Source: Hyperoplus lanceolatus (Eukaryota > Chordata > Actinopteri > Uranoscopiformes > Ammodytidae). Taken from it: a stretch of DNA of 64,000 nt. The notes beneath the pieces were generated by a model. It made no database searches and had not been told where the DNA came from. It saw only the letters and a program-made list of their open reading frames with translations. Location of the stretch: contig CM049405.1 of NCBI GenBank assembly GCA_026929865.2, forward strand, positions 23,443,501 to 23,507,500, read 5' to 3'. Of this stretch, positions 45,726 through 57,896 are shown piece by piece (position 1 is the first letter of the stretch; each line of letters begins with the position of its first letter). The translations under genes and the position numbers were made by a program.

Positions 45726-45840
45726 GTGTAGGGTGGTGTGTGTGTGTGTGTGGGGGGGGGGTGTCAGGGTCGGTGGAGGGGCCCAACTGCAATTACCCAG
45801 CTTTGGGGGGGCCCAGCTTGCAGAAGGTTGAGAACCCCTG
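44318..45840. mobile_element. hAT element with CAGTGGTTCTCAACC ends
   Basis: Termini CAGTGGTTCTCAACC and GGTTGAGAACCCCTG. CTCTAGGC is duplicated exactly at 44310-44317 and 45841-45848. The interior contains a 771-bp segment (44452-45222) also found in the hAT at 55007-56743. It also has an (ATCT)n microsatellite at about 45646-45725. No transposase. Confidence 0.9.
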
Positions 45841-45848
45841 CTCTAGGC

Positions 45849-46340
45849 CATCTTACCACCCCAAATTAAAGATAAGATAATTGCTGCTTCATTAAGTGAG
45901 TTAAGTGACTGCTTTCCAAAACTTAGTCTAAAACTAGTCAAATAGGCAGCATCATGATCAAATACAGATCCACACTAGCGGATGTTTTATTTTACAATTA
46001 CACAAAGGAGCAGTTGTCTTGTTTGTGATAAGACTTCACACACGTGAAGGCGACCCAGTAAAGATATTTTATAAGATTTTTAATAGGCTGCTTTGGCTGA
46101 TAGCTAATTTTATTTAGTTGTTTTTGGACAATTCATGACATTGTGCAATTGCTTTTTCTTAACAGAAGTCATATTTTCAAGGGTTAGCCCTCTTGCACAT
46201 TCCTTTCTGGCAGATTTGGGAGTTTACTATTATTTTTTATTAAGCTGAGACTTTGTGTCAAGATGGCCTAAAGACAACATGTCACATGTATCCGCTACCG
46301 AGACAGTAGCTAGTAACTCCTATTACAATTTGTTCTACTT
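45849..46340. other. Spacer without a gene
   Basis: AT-rich sequence between the hAT and the L2 pair; nothing recognised. Confidence 0.4.
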
Positions 46341-46736
46341 AAGGCAAGGCAAGGCAAGGCAAGTTTATTTATATAGCACAATTCAGACACAAGGCCACTC
46401 AAAGTGCTTTACAGGGGAAAACACATTATAAAACATTTAAAAGCGAATAAAAGAAGCAAATAAAAATTAAATAAAAATTAAAACTCGATTTAATAAAAGA
46501 AGCAAATAAAATGAAAATTGCAAGTTAAAAAGGAAATAAAAAAGTCTTCAGACTCGATTTAAAAGAACTGAGAGTTGCAGCAGACCTCAAGTTCTCTGGG
46601 AGTTTGTTCCAGATTGTTGGTGCATAAAAACTAAAAGCTGCTTCTCCTCGTTTAGTCCTAACTCTAGGGACTGTAAGTAGACCTGTCCCAGACGACCTAA
46701 GGGCTCTGGACGGTTCATAACTTATCAGCAAAGGTT
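46341..46736 (-). mobile_element. L2-like LINE 3' end, minus copy
   Basis: The outer end is a (CAAGG)n tail (46341-46362), then AAGTTTATTTATATAGCACA and CACTCAAAGTGCTTTACAGG, the inverse of the L2 3' end. On - the frame shows LRSSGTGLLTVPRVRTKRGE and IWNKLPENLRSAATLSSFKS, the ORF2 C-terminus. It is 5'-truncated exactly where the plus copy begins. Confidence 0.85.
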
Positions 46737-48716
46737 CCATTCTTGGCCCTCTTCTATTTAACATCTACACGCTCCCACTAGCTCAGATTATGAATAAGAA
46801 CAAATTATGCTACCATAATTATGCAGACGACACACACATTTACATAACCATATCACCAGGAGACTACAGTCCGATTCAAGCACTGAGTAAGTGCATTGAA
46901 CAAATCAATGATTGGATGTGCCAAAATTTCCTTCAATTAAACAACGATAAAACTGAAGTAATTGTCTTTGGTGCCAAAGATGAACAATTAAAAGTCAGCG
47001 CACAGCTTACATCCATTATGTTAGAAACCACACACCAAGCCAGAAATCTTGGTGTTGTTATAGACTAAAAAACCTAAAAAACATATCAAGAATTAATGGG
47101 CTTATGTCTCAGCAAGATTTAGAAAAACTTGTCCATGCATTTATCTTTAGTAGACTTGACTACTGTAACAGTGTCCTTGCTGGCCTTCCAAAAAAATCTA
47201 TCAGACAGCTTCAGCTAATTCAGAACGCATTACCCCAGTTCTGAGGTCTTTACACTGGCTTCCAGTCACTCAAAGAATTGATTTCAAAATACTGATGTTG
47301 GTTTATAAAGCACTAAATGGTTTAGGGCCAAAATACATTACTGATATGCTGATACGTTATGAACCGTCCAGAGCCCTGGTCATCTGGGACAGGTTCATTT
47401 ACAGTCCTTAGAGTTAGGACTAAACAAGGAGAAGCAGCTTTTAGTTATTATGCACCAAATCTCTGGAACAAACTCCCAGAGAACTTGAGGTCTGCTGCAA
47501 CTCTCAGTTCTTTTAAGGGTGTATTCACACATGCTGTGTTTAGTTCGGTTGAAACAAACTCAGGTGCACTTCCACCTTCGGTGCGCATCTTTCAGACAGG
47601 TGTGACTACAAGAGGTGGTCTTGGTGCGCTTCCAAACACACTCTGCTGCAGTTCGTCACTGGTGTGAATTGGTCCAGACTCTACTCGACCCAATTGCAGG
47701 AAGCACTGCGCCTTTTCTTTCTTTTCTTTTTTTAATAAATCGCCATCAGCTTCACATTATGGGAAAGTGTTGTTGTCGCCATTGTTAGGAAGATTAGTTG
47801 TGGTTTGACCGGGAGCCCCGAGCGAAAATATTACATTTGATAATGACGCGTGCGGATCAGCGATCAGATGGAGAGGGGAGCGTCTCCGCACAGTGCCAAC
47901 AGGTTCACGCTGCGCTTTGCATGAAGTGTGTGTTTTTATTGTTCTTCCCAACGGGACCGTCAATACTATCCCCGTGTCAGTTTGGTGCTGAACTGCCGAA
48001 CTGACACCCAGCTGATACACAGCTAAATCAGCTGTGTTTCAGTTTGAGCCTATTCTTCACGCGAGCCGCGCGTCCAGCAGCAAAAATACAGTAAAAATGA
48101 TGTTTCACATCGTAGGCTAGAAGCCACATAACGTGGCATTGACATGGGGCTACATATTATAACCATATGAAACAATAATAATTTGATGTGTTTCTTCTTT
48201 ATTTATAGGCTAGATGTAGGCCTATTTATTATGTTTAACCCCATATTATATCAATGATATATTTCGCAGTTTTTACTTTGTTCTTCCTGCTTCTCTCCAC
48301 CCCAGAATGTCTGTCCAATGAATGAATGACTTTAGATCGCGTGGTTTTGCTTCGTAATGTTGGTCCACTTGCAAAAGGGGCAATATGAAAGTGGACCACA
48401 CCAACAAAAAAAAATCCAAATTCTATTTGGTCTGGACCAAAGCAAGTGAACTAACGGACTTTCCATGTGTGAATACACCCTAAATCGAGTCTGAAGACTT
48501 TTTTGTTTCCATTTTAACCTGCAATTTTATTTTATTTGCTTCCTTTATTTGCTTTTTTGCTTCTTTTATTCGCTTTTAAATGTTTTATAATGTGTTTTAT
48601 GTATTCTTATCTTGCCCCTGTAAAGCACTTTTAGTGGCCTTGTGTCTGAATTGTGCTATATAAATAAACTTGCCTTGCCTTGCCTTGCCTTGCCTTGCCT
48701 TGCCTTACTTTTTTAT
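46737..48716 (+). mobile_element. L2-like LINE, plus copy, with reverse-transcriptase remnant
   Basis: It begins inside the RT core: GSILGPLLFNIY, then YADDTHIYI (the catalytic YADD, near 46820), QLNNDKTEVIVFG and ARNLGVVID. A stop follows, then decayed sequence to LWNKLPENLRSAATLSSFK (about 47460-47515). The 3' UTR resumes after the 964-bp insert and ends AAATAAACTTGCCTTGCC with a (CCTTG)n tail to 48716. The family is a typical fish L2/Maui type. Frame breaks make it inactive. Confidence 0.85.
47517..48480. mobile_element. Harbinger-like element inside the L2 copy
   Basis: The ends are GGGTGTATTCACACATG and CATGTGTGAATACACCC, perfect 17-base inverted repeats. TAA is duplicated (47514-47516 and 48481-48483). 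The minus L2 copy at about 46548-46565 shows the uninterrupted site. Non-coding. Confidence 0.9.
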
Positions 48717-49300
48717 TTTAAAATATTTAAATTTTCATGTTGATTTTGTATAGAAACGTAATTACTAGGGGACCAGCTTTTCTATGCAGGTAAATTACCA
48801 TCGTAACACGACCTCGGCCAGCACATTGCTTATTAATTAATGCATTTCTAAGTGGTTCAGAAAAAAGCCTTGAAGCTGCACTAAGTGATATTTGAATAAA
48901 ACAAACGGATCAAATGATGAAAGGTTTTGATTGTAGTGGTGACCCCAAAGGGAATTATAAGTCAAAGCTGCTGTTCCCCATTTGCTGTGCCGTGTTTTAC
49001 TTTAGTGCGTTTCAGTCTTACCTCTCATATTGGCATTGTGTCTGGTGGGGTGCTAGTTTACAGCGATAAAGCTATGACAAATCAACTGACACATGTTGTG
49101 CCTAGCTTGTGAAGATCCGCGACGGATGTGGCAGCTGAAGAGATACAGTTCTCTCAGGAGTTGGTTGAGACCCAAACAGAGCAAAAGGGGAGTTTATATT
49201 GGAATAACATTATTCCAGTGAGGCATAAACACCAATTCATGATTAACGATAATGTTTTATCATTGTATAAACTTTATAAACTGATAATATGTCTGCGTTG

Positions 49301-49612
49301 TGGGTGGAATGGTGGTCCAGTGGTAAGCACTACCAGCCAACTGGGGCCTTTACTGTATGGAGTTTGTCCATTCGGCTACCTGGGATTCTCTCTTGGTGTT
49401 CCAGCTTATTCCTCCCACAGTAGATAGACATGCAGGTTAAGTGAAATGGCAAATCTCAAATACCTGCAGGTGTGAATGTGAGTGTGAATGACTGTCTGCC
49501 TTTATTTGTCAGCGGAGTGACTGACTGGCAACCTGTCCAGAGTGTCCCCCGCCAATAGCCCAGTGTCAGAAGGGATTGGTGTCTGCTGCGGCCTTAGAGG
49601 GATAAGCGGACT
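49301..49612 (+). mobile_element. Degraded SINE-like fish repeat
   Basis: The head GTCCAGTGGTAAGCACT resembles the GTGCAGTGGTTAGCACT start of a widespread fish repeat. It is followed by GGAGTTTGTCCATTC, CCTCCCACAGTAGATAGACA, GTGTGAATGTGAGTGTGAAT and GGGATAAGCGGA in the expected order. Old and diverged. Confidence 0.7.
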
Positions 49613-50593
49613 TAGCTAATGTTCTGATGTCAGTGTCCTGTTTACGGCTTGTTTCTGTTGCCCCCAAGTGGCCATGAAAATAATCAAATGGCAGTTTATA
49701 GTCGCTGTGGGTTATTTGAATCATCTTAACCCTTACATTTCAGAATGTCACAATAATGACATTATTGTTCATGTCAAAATGATACTACGAAATTGTGAAA
49801 ATGTGCTACCATTTTTGTCAACTTCATGGTGACAAAAATGTTTCACAGTTCAGTCATCGCTTTCAAAGTCTTGTGAAATTTCACTTTGACACTCTATCTA
49901 GCTGTCTATGACAGGGTCTCACACAAACACGGCACCAATATACTGTATCTGGCTAATTTGTAAAACAGACAGCGTGTCAAGGGTTGGGGATGAATGCTCT
50001 TGCAAGATTTTTACAAATCCTGCCTCGCTCATCAGCTTTGCATATTTCATTTATCCCAAAAACAAGGCATCTGGAGACCAAGTCCATCCCTGTGCTCACA
50101 AGAGAACAACCATTAACTTTATGTCAGGATGGATCTTTTTCTGGGATCCTCTGTTCTGCCTCAGTGGAGCTTTCAATGGCAGTTGTTCACGGCCGTCTGC
50201 AGATGCAAAGCAAGCAGAATGACAATCTTTGTCAAACCCTGTCTCTATTTTATTCAATGGAACTGAACCTCATTCAGTAGCCTACTCTTTCAAAAGCAGT
50301 GCTGGTAAAAACCGGTGCCCTGTTCCTATTTTCACCACACTTCTGCATATAATTATGTCCCAGCACTTAAGGGACACTGAACTCATTGCCAGACAGTCTT
50401 TCAGCCTGTCTTATTCTCCCTGCACTGAAAACTGTGACACATTAGTGTTGTTGTTAAAAGTGCACGATATGCAAGAATGAGTGGATAATTAAGCCCTGTG
50501 CAATTACTGTCTGATTTCTTCATTATTTTCGAAAAGGCTTTTTCACGAGGAACCACGTGACACCTGTTCTGTTCTATTAGTTCTAATTGGTGC

Positions 50594-50610
50594 ATGTGTG
50601 TGTGTGTGTG

Positions 50611-50696
<86 letters not shown>
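50594..50696. repeat. (GT)n microsatellite
   Basis: About 50 GT units with one GC interruption near the left end. Confidence 0.95.
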
Positions 50697-50697
<1 letters not shown>

Positions 50698-52517
50698 ACG
50701 TGTATGTGTGTGTTTATGTGTGTGCATGCATTATTCTCAATATATGCACTTAAGCCTTCTCAAGGCGTGTTGGATAAAAGCCTTCGGTGAAATGCATATG
50801 TGGAAGTTTGGTAAGCAGGCGAGTGTGTATTTGGATGTGTTCCATTATCCGTCATTACGAGCGAATCATCCCCCCGTCAGCAGCAACAACACAGAATGAT
50901 CCTCCAGTGCACAACAGCACAGCTCCATAGTGTGGATTTCACCCAACGGAGAAGCTGAATAATCGTAAACTTGAATACCAGAGGCAATCAGTGCAAATAA
51001 CACATTATGTACTGATAAGCGTATTCATATGTAAATGGCATTAGGCTATGGATTCTTGAAAGTAAACTCTAAGATGTGCTTTTAAACTGAAAAACCAACT
51101 TCACAGAGCACCATGCAGATGGAAATCCCTCCAAACGTTTAAGAATCCAAAAACCAAAGATGATTCAAATTAGACAACAAGCTTCGAGCCAACATGATCA
51201 TTTAATCAACTGGCTCATTTGGACTACTTTGGGTTCTAAATAAAGCCTGTCCTAATTAGCCAATTTTCGTAATCAAGCTTTGATATGGAAAAGTACCCCC
51301 CCACCCCCCTCCATTTTCTGACAGTGGATTTTGATTGTGATAATGAATCATTCACAAATCTGTTTTTTTTTCTCCCTGTTCAACACTTTCAAAATATATA
51401 TTATTTGTTTAATTAGCAAGAAATCCAACAACAGGATGACTGGTCCTGGTGTTCGATGTGTGTGGCTCTTAGGAGCTATTATATCCATACTGCTGCTGTC
51501 CGTGAGCGTGCTGAGCCGGGGCTTTGAGCTATTTTAAGGGTTCAGACTTGGACAGGCGACAGGGGAAATATATGGCGGCACAGTCGGTTGATTTACAAAA
51601 GGTAGGCGAGGCTGTGTGTGCTCTGCAGCCCGGTCCGCTCCTTCTTATTTGTTATCGCTTTGGCCACCGAGGGGAGAAACACAAGTTCACACATCGGTGG
51701 CATGTACAATTAACGACTACATTTATATTTAAAGAAGCGCTTGATTGAACCACGTGGATGCCAAACAAGCCGATACAACCAGATATATAATGTAGGCTAT
51801 CGGTGCGATTTTAAAAGCAATTCATTAAAGCCAACTGCTTAAACTGAGTCATAGGATAATCATAGGAAACCCAGAATATGACAAGAATGTTCAAGTTGCA
51901 CAGTGCAAAAACGAAATCCCCCTTTTTAACTTAACGCAAGTTTCTGCAGACTCATTCTAACAGGGTTTATAATATTATTGTCTCGGCGCACACCGCTTTA
52001 TAAATATGTCTGGCTACAATCACCCTAAGCTCCAATTCCCGTTCAAATGATCCTCCTCACTGTTGCAGTTGTTACTTTGTCTCGGATCAAAACCATCGAT
52101 CCCTTGGCCTGCCAAGTGATTATTGTGACATGATCTGCTATGCATTGCCTTGCAGTGGTGCGCGCACTCATGTCAACAAGCCTTAAATGCGCATCAAGCG
52201 AACCCAAAAACTCCTGCTGTCCTCCACATCACGGGGCTTTGCAGTGTCTAGCCTATATGATCTGCAGCACCGACACACCGAACCCAGACCCCAGACATCA
52301 CAGGACACACGCACACATTAAGCCACAATTCTTTCTGTCATATGAGCTCACACTTTGATTCGGTCCTCCAATAGCTTTGCCCTTATAGTCCTGGACTGGT
52401 TGCTACTACTCCTATTTGCTATAACTTGGACAGTGGGTGCACACATCTCTAGCTAAAGCGCAAAGCAGAGCGCTAAAGGAGGCTGTATCTTGATCATGGT
52501 GTGAGTGTGACTCTCAC

Positions 52518-52719
52518 CGGAGCAGTTCCAGCCGGTCGGCGTCTGGCAGTCGCTGAGGGAGGACGGGAAGGCGCGCAGCTGCTCCACAGGTAAAGTGGCG
52601 AGGAAGGAGACGATGGTGATCCGGAGCCAGCAGACCCCCGCCGCCCTGCCGCTCCACTGGCGCAGCCGCCGGGGCTCCTCGAGCGGTAGTGCCGCATGCG
52701 CAGCCCCGGAGAAAGCCAT
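52518..52719 (-). CDS. tmeff2: tmeff2 (tomoregulin-2), coding exon 1
   Basis: On -, ATG at 52719-52717 has a strong Kozak context (A at -3, G at +4) and an in-frame TGA four codons upstream, which fixes the start. Sixty-seven codons follow and end in SDCQTPTGWNCS. They are followed by G/GTGAGAG, a good donor (intron starts 52517), splitting a Gly codon. The block AFPSSLSDCQTPTGWNCS is the conserved N-terminus of mature tomoregulin-2, which differs from TMEFF1 here. Residues about 29-46 form the signal-peptide core after an Arg-rich lead. The full protein is a type I membrane glycoprotein with two follistatin modules and one EGF-like module, expressed mainly in brain and linked to TGF-beta/activin and EGF-family signalling. 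Later exons should lie beyond the left edge or in unseen short exons. Teleosts may have two copies; which one this is cannot be told. Confidence 0.9.
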
Positions 52720-53456
<737 letters not shown>

Positions 53457-54998
53457 CCAGCAGCTGGTTCCTACCTTGGTTGATCACGTGGAGTGTGATG
53501 GCAGAGAGGTGGGGGCTGCTTCGGGTAGGGAGTGAGAGGGGGGCGCTCCTCTGTAATAATTGGAATATCTTGGTGGAGTAGGCAAGACTAGATAGAGATT
53601 TAAAAAAAAGTAGAAGGAGATAAAGAAAAGAAAATGCTGGGTGCTCCAGGCCCCCCTAGTCCTATCAGCTGATGACGGCCACACCACCAGATATAGGCAG
53701 CAGTACATATAGGGGAGGGTCGAGGATTCACTGCCTTTATAATTGTCCGAGAGCATTTTAAAAAAAGTCTACAGGAAACGATTTGTCCAGCCCTGGCCCT
53801 GGGATAATTGCTCCCGCTTTGAAAACTACATCGACGCTATATTCCTGGGTCCCTGCCTCCGGGCAAATCCGACGAGACCTCAATATTATTATTCATAGTT
53901 TTTGGACATAACCCCGCCGCTGCGTGCTGTCACATGGGGGCAGGATGTGGCTAGTAATTGACAGGCTTGAGGTCCACGATGAATCCAATGAAAGAATGAT
54001 AATAACGCTGTGCATATGCCGCCGTTAAAAGAGGTCAAGTCACAACATCAAGTTGAGAACACTCAGCCCCTTTAAACGGAGCAAATCAGAAGCCATGTGC
54101 ACGGGAAAGCCCTTATCCAGATAGAAACAAAGGGCTTGCTGTTAAGGCCTGTCACAGCTATCAAGACACTTGACCTCATGATAGTGAGGAAGCAAAGCTG
54201 CAGTTACCCCCTTAACACAACCAAGCCATTTATTGCTTGTTTTTCTGTCGCTTTATCAAATATCCTTACATGGGCACAGAGATGCACCAGCCACATACAT
54301 GATATATTGCCGCTAATGACCATGCATTCAAGCACATTTCACCCCATCAATAATGACATAAATGCATCTATTTTCAAGCCTGTACAGACCACCACAGCAG
54401 GGATATCTTAGTGTGTTTGTACAGTAGGATATTCATAAACATGAGCGCAAGCCTCTTGTGAGTCTTATTTGGTTACACCTAACTGATCATTTCCGCTACT
54501 GTCGCTGAATACAACTGACTGTCATGTGAAATGGAATTACTTGCAGTGCAGGAGTTAGCTGTATGTCGGTCAGTCAATCGTGCAGGTCTACAGAGGTTTT
54601 ACGCCAGATTTGGACTCATTGGTTTTCACGGCCACTTTATATGTGTGAGTGTGCGACGATGCAAACCCATTTCACTCTACCTGCCTGGCGACCGAACAGC
54701 ACCGAGTGACAGTCAAGCATCAATCAGCACAATGCAATATGGAACAAGACTTATATATACATATATATATATGCAGTACATGCATGCTTTATGAATGCAC
54801 ATAGCTAATACAGTTTTAAATATACAGTAGGTCACATTATTCAAAAGAAAAATTACATAACAATGACATGTTGCAGTAGATATCTGTGTGATAAATGTGA
54901 TGGTGGTAATTTACTTCATAGTTATCTTCTTTGCTGTAAAATACAGGTATGCTAGATTTAAATCATAACATTTGCTATCCATTATGAAAGGTTCTAGT
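53457..54998. other. Upstream flank of tmeff2, unique sequence, no gene
   Basis: Low repeat content. 53860-54060 and 54100-54410 look like ordinary non-repetitive DNA and could hold regulatory elements. No coding frame resembles a known family. Confidence 0.35.
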
Positions 54999-55006
54999 GT
55001 CTAGAT

Positions 55007-56743
55007 CAGGGGTGGCCAACCCGCGGCTCGCGAGCCGCATGCTGCTCTCTGCCCAGCTTCGTGCGGCTCTTCAGTTCATATCAAATTATGTGATTATAAT
55101 TTATTTTTATTTTTTTTATATATACTTTTTTTGTGTGGGCCTATGTGTGTGCATGTTCGCAAACGTTTCATGCGGCTCTTACGTTCGTTTTACATGTTGT
55201 CTATTATTTCATTTTTTATTTTATTAATGTGTAGGCCCTATGTGTATGCCTGTTCGCAAATGTTTAATTGAGGACGCAACATAACGTTCGCAAACGTTTG
55301 GTGCGGACGTTAACATAAACTGCCTGCTCAGCTTGAGGGAGGTTTTCCGTGAGTAAACTATTTGTGTCAAGTTCGCTCCGAAACAGAGTGGAGAGTTCAT
55401 ATATTTTTTGTTGAACGTTATGCCAAGCCATTCTGCCTTATTGCCAGGTGTCATTTGCGCATTTCAAGGCTTCAAATCTGCAGCGCCACTTCAGCTCTCC
55501 ATGCTACAAGTAAGTCCCACAAAGCAACATGCATAGTAAGAGAAAAACGCTATTTTAAATTCTTATATTTTTGTTTGTGGACTTGGTTGAAATGAGAGTT
55601 TGTGTGTGAGGCAGTGCACACAACGTCCATTGTTGAAAATGACTGCCCTGTCGTCTTTAGTCCAGTCCTGTCATTATCACAGGGGCGGCCTAACGCAATC
55701 TGGGGGCCCGTCCTAGTGTGGGGCCCCTTTTTTTTTTTTTAGCAAATAATGCTTGTGCATGCATGTGCAAAGTCTCGCGAAAAATAAAAACGCCCCCCCC
55801 CCGAAATCTTACTGGCCACCCCAGTGCCCCCCCCCCCCAGTTCAAATGTTATTTTTTATTTTCATTTTATTTTTTTAATTACATTTTTTTCCTGATATGT
55901 GTCCTAGTTCAGAGATGATATGTATTTTTTTTTCTTTCTTAAGTTTTGTTTTTATAGGTAGTTGCCACATTCATCACACAAACACTACAATCCAAATAGA
56001 TCAGTTTGCAATATTCAAGTACTAAATTAATGGTAGTACTGTGTGGCCACTAGAACTGGTCTCTGGTCAGCAAAGGTCTTTAAAACAGCATAAGTGCTTG
56101 TGACATGCGTAAGCAATTCATGCATGTGTATAGGCATCGTGTCCCAGCAGATTTTTGAAATCTGAATAAAAAATTAAAGTTTGTAGTTAGCGAGTGTACA
56201 TGTTCTTAGCAAGGGCAGACTTTCATAAATAAAGGTTTATTTTAGCAAGATATTTGGTCAAAAGCTAGTGGTCATCCGTCCCTCTGTCCAGTTGGTAGGC
56301 ATCTGGCTGCTAGCAAGTTATGTTGTCTTGCTAATTTTACTATTCATCTGAGCTGAAATAAATATTGACTTTTTCCTTTATTATCTTCGCGAGAATGCAC
56401 CAGAATGCTTAGATTACATGTTAAAAACACAAAAAATCTTTCTGGGGGGATGCCCCCAGATCCCCCTTCAGGGGTTTAGTTTTCTGGCAAACATTACAAT
56501 GGATACTAACATGATTTGGACATTTGGGATTATAAATCATCTTTGAATTGGTTGTACAGCATATCACATGCTATTCATTCAGGGGTGCGATGGCCACCCC
56601 ACTCTAACTCTGTAGGCCCACCTTGGCCACCCCCAGTCAAAATTTGGAATCGCCACTGTGTGTACCCGTGTGTACGATGTGGCTCTTTGCAGTAACACAG
56701 TAAAAAATGTGGCTCTTTGTCTCTGACTGGTTGGCCACCCCTG
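55007..56743. mobile_element. hAT element with CAGGGGTGGCCAACC ends
   Basis: Termini CAGGGGTGGCCAACC and GGTTGGCCACCCCTG. GTCTAGAT is duplicated exactly at 54999-55006 and 56744-56751. Subterminal GCGGCTCTT and inverse GTGGCTCTTTG pieces are typical. The interior carries GGGGCGGCCTAACGCAATCT (about 55682) and the shared 768-bp segment (55890-56657). No transposase. Confidence 0.9.
55890..56657 (+). repeat. ~770-bp segment shared with the hAT at 44318
   Basis: It runs from CCTGATATGTGTCCTAG to GGAATCGCCACTG. The counterpart at 44452-45222 runs from CCTGATATGTAGCCTAG to GGAATTGCCACTG, in the same orientation, with small indels only. The end CAGTGGCRATTCC in inverse looks like a hAT terminus, so this is probably a separate hAT fragment inserted in both. 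Confidence 0.8.
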
Positions 56744-56751
56744 GTCTAGAT

Positions 56752-57488
56752 ACTTAGGGATTAAGGTATATTGCCTGTCTGTTTCTCTTTTTTATTTGAC
56801 CTTTTTTCCCCCTGTCCTTTTGATATTTTCTTTAAAAGCACTGTAGCATCAAGCAGCACAAGATGCGGATGTGTGTTCCCAGGTATTTATTGAAAACATG
56901 AAGGCTCAGCAGTGAAACTCCTGGTGGAAAGAATGCACCGAATGAACACCAATGTTGCTGTGTGTGTGTCCTGGATGTTTTATCTTGCATTAACAGATTT
57001 ATTTGACCATTCGGGAGCGTCAGAAACAAACTGTAAACACAACACTGCTACATTATCCCCCATTAGGGTTGATATTGCAAAACTCATTAGCAAAGAGTGG
57101 CTTACTCAAACATCCAGTAGATATATACTTTATGTAAGTCTTGGTACAGTCCTGAGGGAATTACCTGTCTTTTTTAATCACTAGTCCCCAACCTTTGTCT
57201 GTCTGCTGTTTGGTGCTGAGCAGAAAGTCTACAGCTTTATACAGTGGGATTCTTAGAGTATCTTAGATGGAGATAGTCATCTCCTGCAACTGAAAATGAT
57301 GCTGATGAGAGCAGTTATAAAGCAATCCACCAACAGTGGAGTTGCGGGTCGTAAAACACAAATGAGTGAAAATAAGATAAAATGCACCGTAAAGCTGAGA
57401 GGAGCTGCAGAGTCAGGATATAGTTGTATGTCACTGCCAGTGACCCCCTTTGACATACACACACGGCCATTTTGGGCGATTACTAATG
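56752..57488. other. Spacer without a gene
   Basis: No recognised element or gene. Confidence 0.4.
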
Positions 57489-57491
57489 CAT

Positions 57492-57893
57492 GGTTGCGTT
57501 CCGAATCGAATACTCTTTCTTTTTTCTATTCTACATACTACATCCGACGATAAAAATAATCTAGTTAGGATGCAGGCATACTATTGGGACATACTTTTAC
57601 TCTCTTATTTCATCATAACATTGCGCCTTGATCTTGCCTCTTGCTTTTATATTCGTCGCATCCCCGTTTGTTTTCATATGGGAGGCTTCGTCATACATCA
57701 CTTCACGTGCAATAATTGATTGTGGGTCACACCGCCCAAATAGGATGCACTTCTCAACACTAACAATCTTGGCCGCATGAAGTAGGACATCCGGGTACTT
57801 CTAACCATCCTAAATATGGCCATAAGAATCGGGACATCCTAAATCTTTTTTCAACATACTATATAGTAGAAGTATGCGATTCGGAACGCAACC
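57492..57893 (+). mobile_element. GGTTGCGTTCCGAATCG element, copy 2 (uninterrupted)
   Basis: The ends are GGTTGCGTTCCGAATCGAAT and ATGCGATTCGGAACGCAACC. CAT is duplicated at 57489-57491 and 57894-57896. It is the inverse of 23520-24758 minus that copy's insert. Non-coding. Confidence 0.88.
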
Positions 57894-57896
57894 CAT

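Larger units (their letters stand above)
48717..52517 (-). other. Start of tmeff2 intron 1; mostly unique sequence
   Basis: Lying 3' of the exon 1 donor, this is intronic if the gene is intact. Visible contents are a degraded SINE (49301-49612) and a (GT)n tract (50594-50696). Two repeat-free stretches (about 50900-51300 and 51650-52350) carry AT-rich homeodomain-type words such as TAATTAGCC. I saw no second exon: the follistatin-domain Cys pattern was not found in - frames as far as read by eye. Confidence 0.4.

Noticed and set aside
46341..48716. Simple twin-priming inversion of one L2 insertion
   Set aside because: Both outer ends carry the 3' tail and the same 3' sequence is present twice, which a 5' inversion does not produce.
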